From NCBI GenBank assembly GCA_019115945.1, contig DXCO01000020.1, forward strand, positions 1 through 32,379: a DNA stretch of 32,379 nt. Reading direction: 5' to 3'. The stretch comes from Candidatus Borkfalkia excrementavium (lineage in GTDB: Bacteria; Bacillota; Clostridia; Christensenellales; Borkfalkiaceae). Both the position numbers and the translations under genes were made by a program. Numbering within the stretch: the first letter of the stretch is position 1; the number at the start of each line of letters is the position of its first letter. The notes beneath the pieces were generated by a model, which worked only from the letters and a program-made list of their open reading frames with translations, did no database searches and was not told the origin of the DNA. Shown piece after piece: positions 31,504 to 32,379 of this stretch.

Positions 31504-32250
31504 ATGGCCGAAATATTGCAAAAAACGGACAAAAAGACCATTTACAGAGAGGGCAAAACGCTCGTAAAACTGTTCTGCACGGAATATCCGAAGTCGGACG
31601 TGCTGAACGAAGCGCTCAATACCGCGCGCGTGGAGGAGGGGACCAACCTGAACGTCCCCGCCGTGCACGAGGTTACCAAAGTCAACGGCGAATGGGCGAT
31701 CATCATGGACTTTGTCGAGGGAAAAACGCTCCAGCAACTCATGGACGAAAATCCCGCGAAAATGTCGCAGTATCTTGAAGAGTTCGTCGACCTGCAGGTA
31801 GAGGTGCTCAGCCAGAAGGTCCCGCTTCTGACCAAACTCAAGGATAAGATGCATCGCAAGATCTCCGCGACCAAGTTCGACAAGACCACCCGCTACGATC
31901 TTCACATTTTGCTCGATTCTCTGCCCCAGCACGATAAACTTTGCCACGGCGACTTCAACCCCGGCAACATTATCGTCAGCCCCGACGGCCGTAAATTTAT
32001 CATCGACTGGGCGCATGCAACGCAGGGCAACGCGCGCTGCGACGCCGCGAGGACGTATCTTCTTTTCAAACTGGAAAAGAAAGACGACATCGCCGAAGAG
32101 TATCTGAAACTGTTCTGCGAAAAGACGGGCATCGCCAAGCAACTCGTGCAAAAGGCGCTTCCCATCGTCGCGGCAAGCCAGACGACGAAGGCCGTTCCCG
32201 AAGAACAGGCGTTCCTGGAAAAATGGGTCAACGTCGTGGACTACGAATAA
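31504..32250 (+). CDS. APH-fold small-molecule kinase, TIGR02172-like
   Basis: A 248-residue protein of the aminoglycoside phosphotransferase/choline kinase fold. The N-lobe has TIYREGKTLVKLFCTEYPK with the likely ATP-contacting Lys, then WAIIMDFVEGKTLQQLM. The catalytic loop is LCHGDFNPGNIIVS and the metal-binding stretch is FIIDWAHATQGN. The pattern agrees with the TIGR02172 group as I remember it. Most such proteins are not drug-resistance enzymes; the substrate is unknown. GGAGGG begins right after the adhE stop, and ATG 31504 lies seven bases on, so the gene is coupled to rex-adhE. It ends at a good terminator. A link to alcohol metabolism is inference. Confidence 0.85.
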   Translation: MAEILQKTDKKTIYREGKTLVKLFCTEYPKSDVLNEALNTARVEEGTNLNVPAVHEVTKVNGEWAIIMDFVEGKTLQQLMDENPAKMSQYLEEFVDLQVEVLSQKVPLLTKLKDKMHRKISATKFDKTTRYDLHILLDSLPQHDKLCHGDFNPGNIIVSPDGRKFIIDWAHATQGNARCDAARTYLLFKLEKKDDIAEEYLKLFCEKTGIAKQLVQKALPIVAASQTTKAVPEEQAFLEKWVNVVDYE

Positions 32251-32262
32251 TAAGGATTTCAA

Positions 32263-32293
32263 AAGATGCGCCGAATGATCGGCGCATCTTTTT
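32263..32293 (+). terminator. Terminator of rex-adhE-kinase
   Basis: AAGATGCGCCGA (32263-32274) pairs perfectly with TCGGCGCATCTT (32279-32290) around ATGA and runs into Ts. Confidence 0.93.
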
Positions 32294-32308
32294 CATCTAA
32301 AAAGAAAC

Positions 32309-32327
32309 CCACCGGCTATGCCGGTGG
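32309..32327. repeat. Hairpin at right edge, possible mobile-element end
   Basis: CCACCGGC pairs with GCCGGTGG around TAT. Beyond it come GGCTTTAGC (TTTA loop between GC pairs) and AGCAAGC before the window ends. The set resembles the left edge read outwards. A subterminal region of an IS200/IS605-type element is a fair guess; no transposase gene is in view. Confidence 0.4.
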
Positions 32328-32379
32328 TGGCGAGGGGCAGAGAAAAGGCTTTAGCAGCAGCAAGCGTCAGTATACAAAA

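Noticed and set aside
31504-32250. Aminoglycoside resistance gene
   Set aside because: The fold matches, but the sequence is of the TIGR02172-like group and sits in a fermentation operon, so a drug-resistance label is not supported.
1-32379. CRISPR array, tRNA, rRNA or prophage
   Set aside because: No regularly spaced repeats, no tRNA arm pattern and no phage-type gene were seen on either strand.

Overview
The window reads as chromosomal core DNA of an anaerobic, fermentative, probably spore-forming member of the class Clostridia, likely an uncultured gut lineage. The evidence is the rpsF-ssb-rpsR order, GTP-type PEP carboxykinase, Rex with AdhE, a SipL/DUF3794-LysM spore protein near veg and ispE, and strong AGGAGG-type ribosome sites. 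The base composition is moderately GC-rich. No order or genus can be proven from the sequence alone. I see no tRNA, rRNA, CRISPR array or complete transposon. Both edges carry small hairpins with TTTA/TAT loops followed by GCAAGC when read outwards. The window may therefore be a contig that breaks inside copies of one type of repeat.

Layout. 137-1333 (minus): rpsF-ssb-rpsR with a clear promoter and a bulged leader stem that may bind S6:S18. 1384-4531 (minus): a two-gene unit, a small cupin-like protein and a 907-residue membrane-anchored protein of unknown function. 4544-7125 (minus): CCA-adding enzyme and RmuC, translationally coupled. 7171-7222: a divergent promoter in which one palindromic TTGCAA box lies 17 bp from a TATAAT on both strands. 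7287-9915 (plus): lipid kinase and a CPA1 cation/proton antiporter with RCK_C domains. 9988-10716 (minus): an NAD(P)-binding oxidoreductase under two identical-format operators. 10825-11052: a gene remnant without a start. 11063-12097 (minus): an unknown two-domain protein. 12251-14140 (plus): PEP carboxykinase. 14282-15297 (plus): rplM-rpsI. 15358-15591 (minus): a small hypothetical protein. 15643-18757 (plus): a large lipoprotein, then a zinc-ribbon protein with a very acidic tail behind a long structured leader. 18791-22686: veg (minus) head to head with a sipL-like gene under a sigma-E-type promoter, then a YcxB-like membrane protein and ispE. 22725-27897 (plus): a membrane protein, a GtrA-GT2 fusion and a YfhO-family protein, probably a cell-surface glycosylation operon. 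28145-32293 (plus): rex-adhE-APH-like kinase.

How the genes work together. The core parts cover ribosome assembly, tRNA maturation, isoprenoid precursors, gluconeogenesis/anaplerosis and redox-controlled ethanol formation. The most unusual part is the surface-glycosylation block. YfhO contains an uninterrupted ten-G tract in its reading frame. Upstream, the GtrA and GT2 parts are joined in one frame by what looks like a single extra A, with a good internal ribosome site before the GT2 part. Together these suggest on/off variation of a surface glycan, or sequence errors that mimic it.

Other signals worth following are the 42-bp-spaced operator pair before the oxidoreductase, the TATCGATA palindromes at the rex promoter (not the usual Rex box), the unidentified leader RNA at 18010-18190, and the divergent promoter with a shared -35. 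No complete new defence or mobile system was found.
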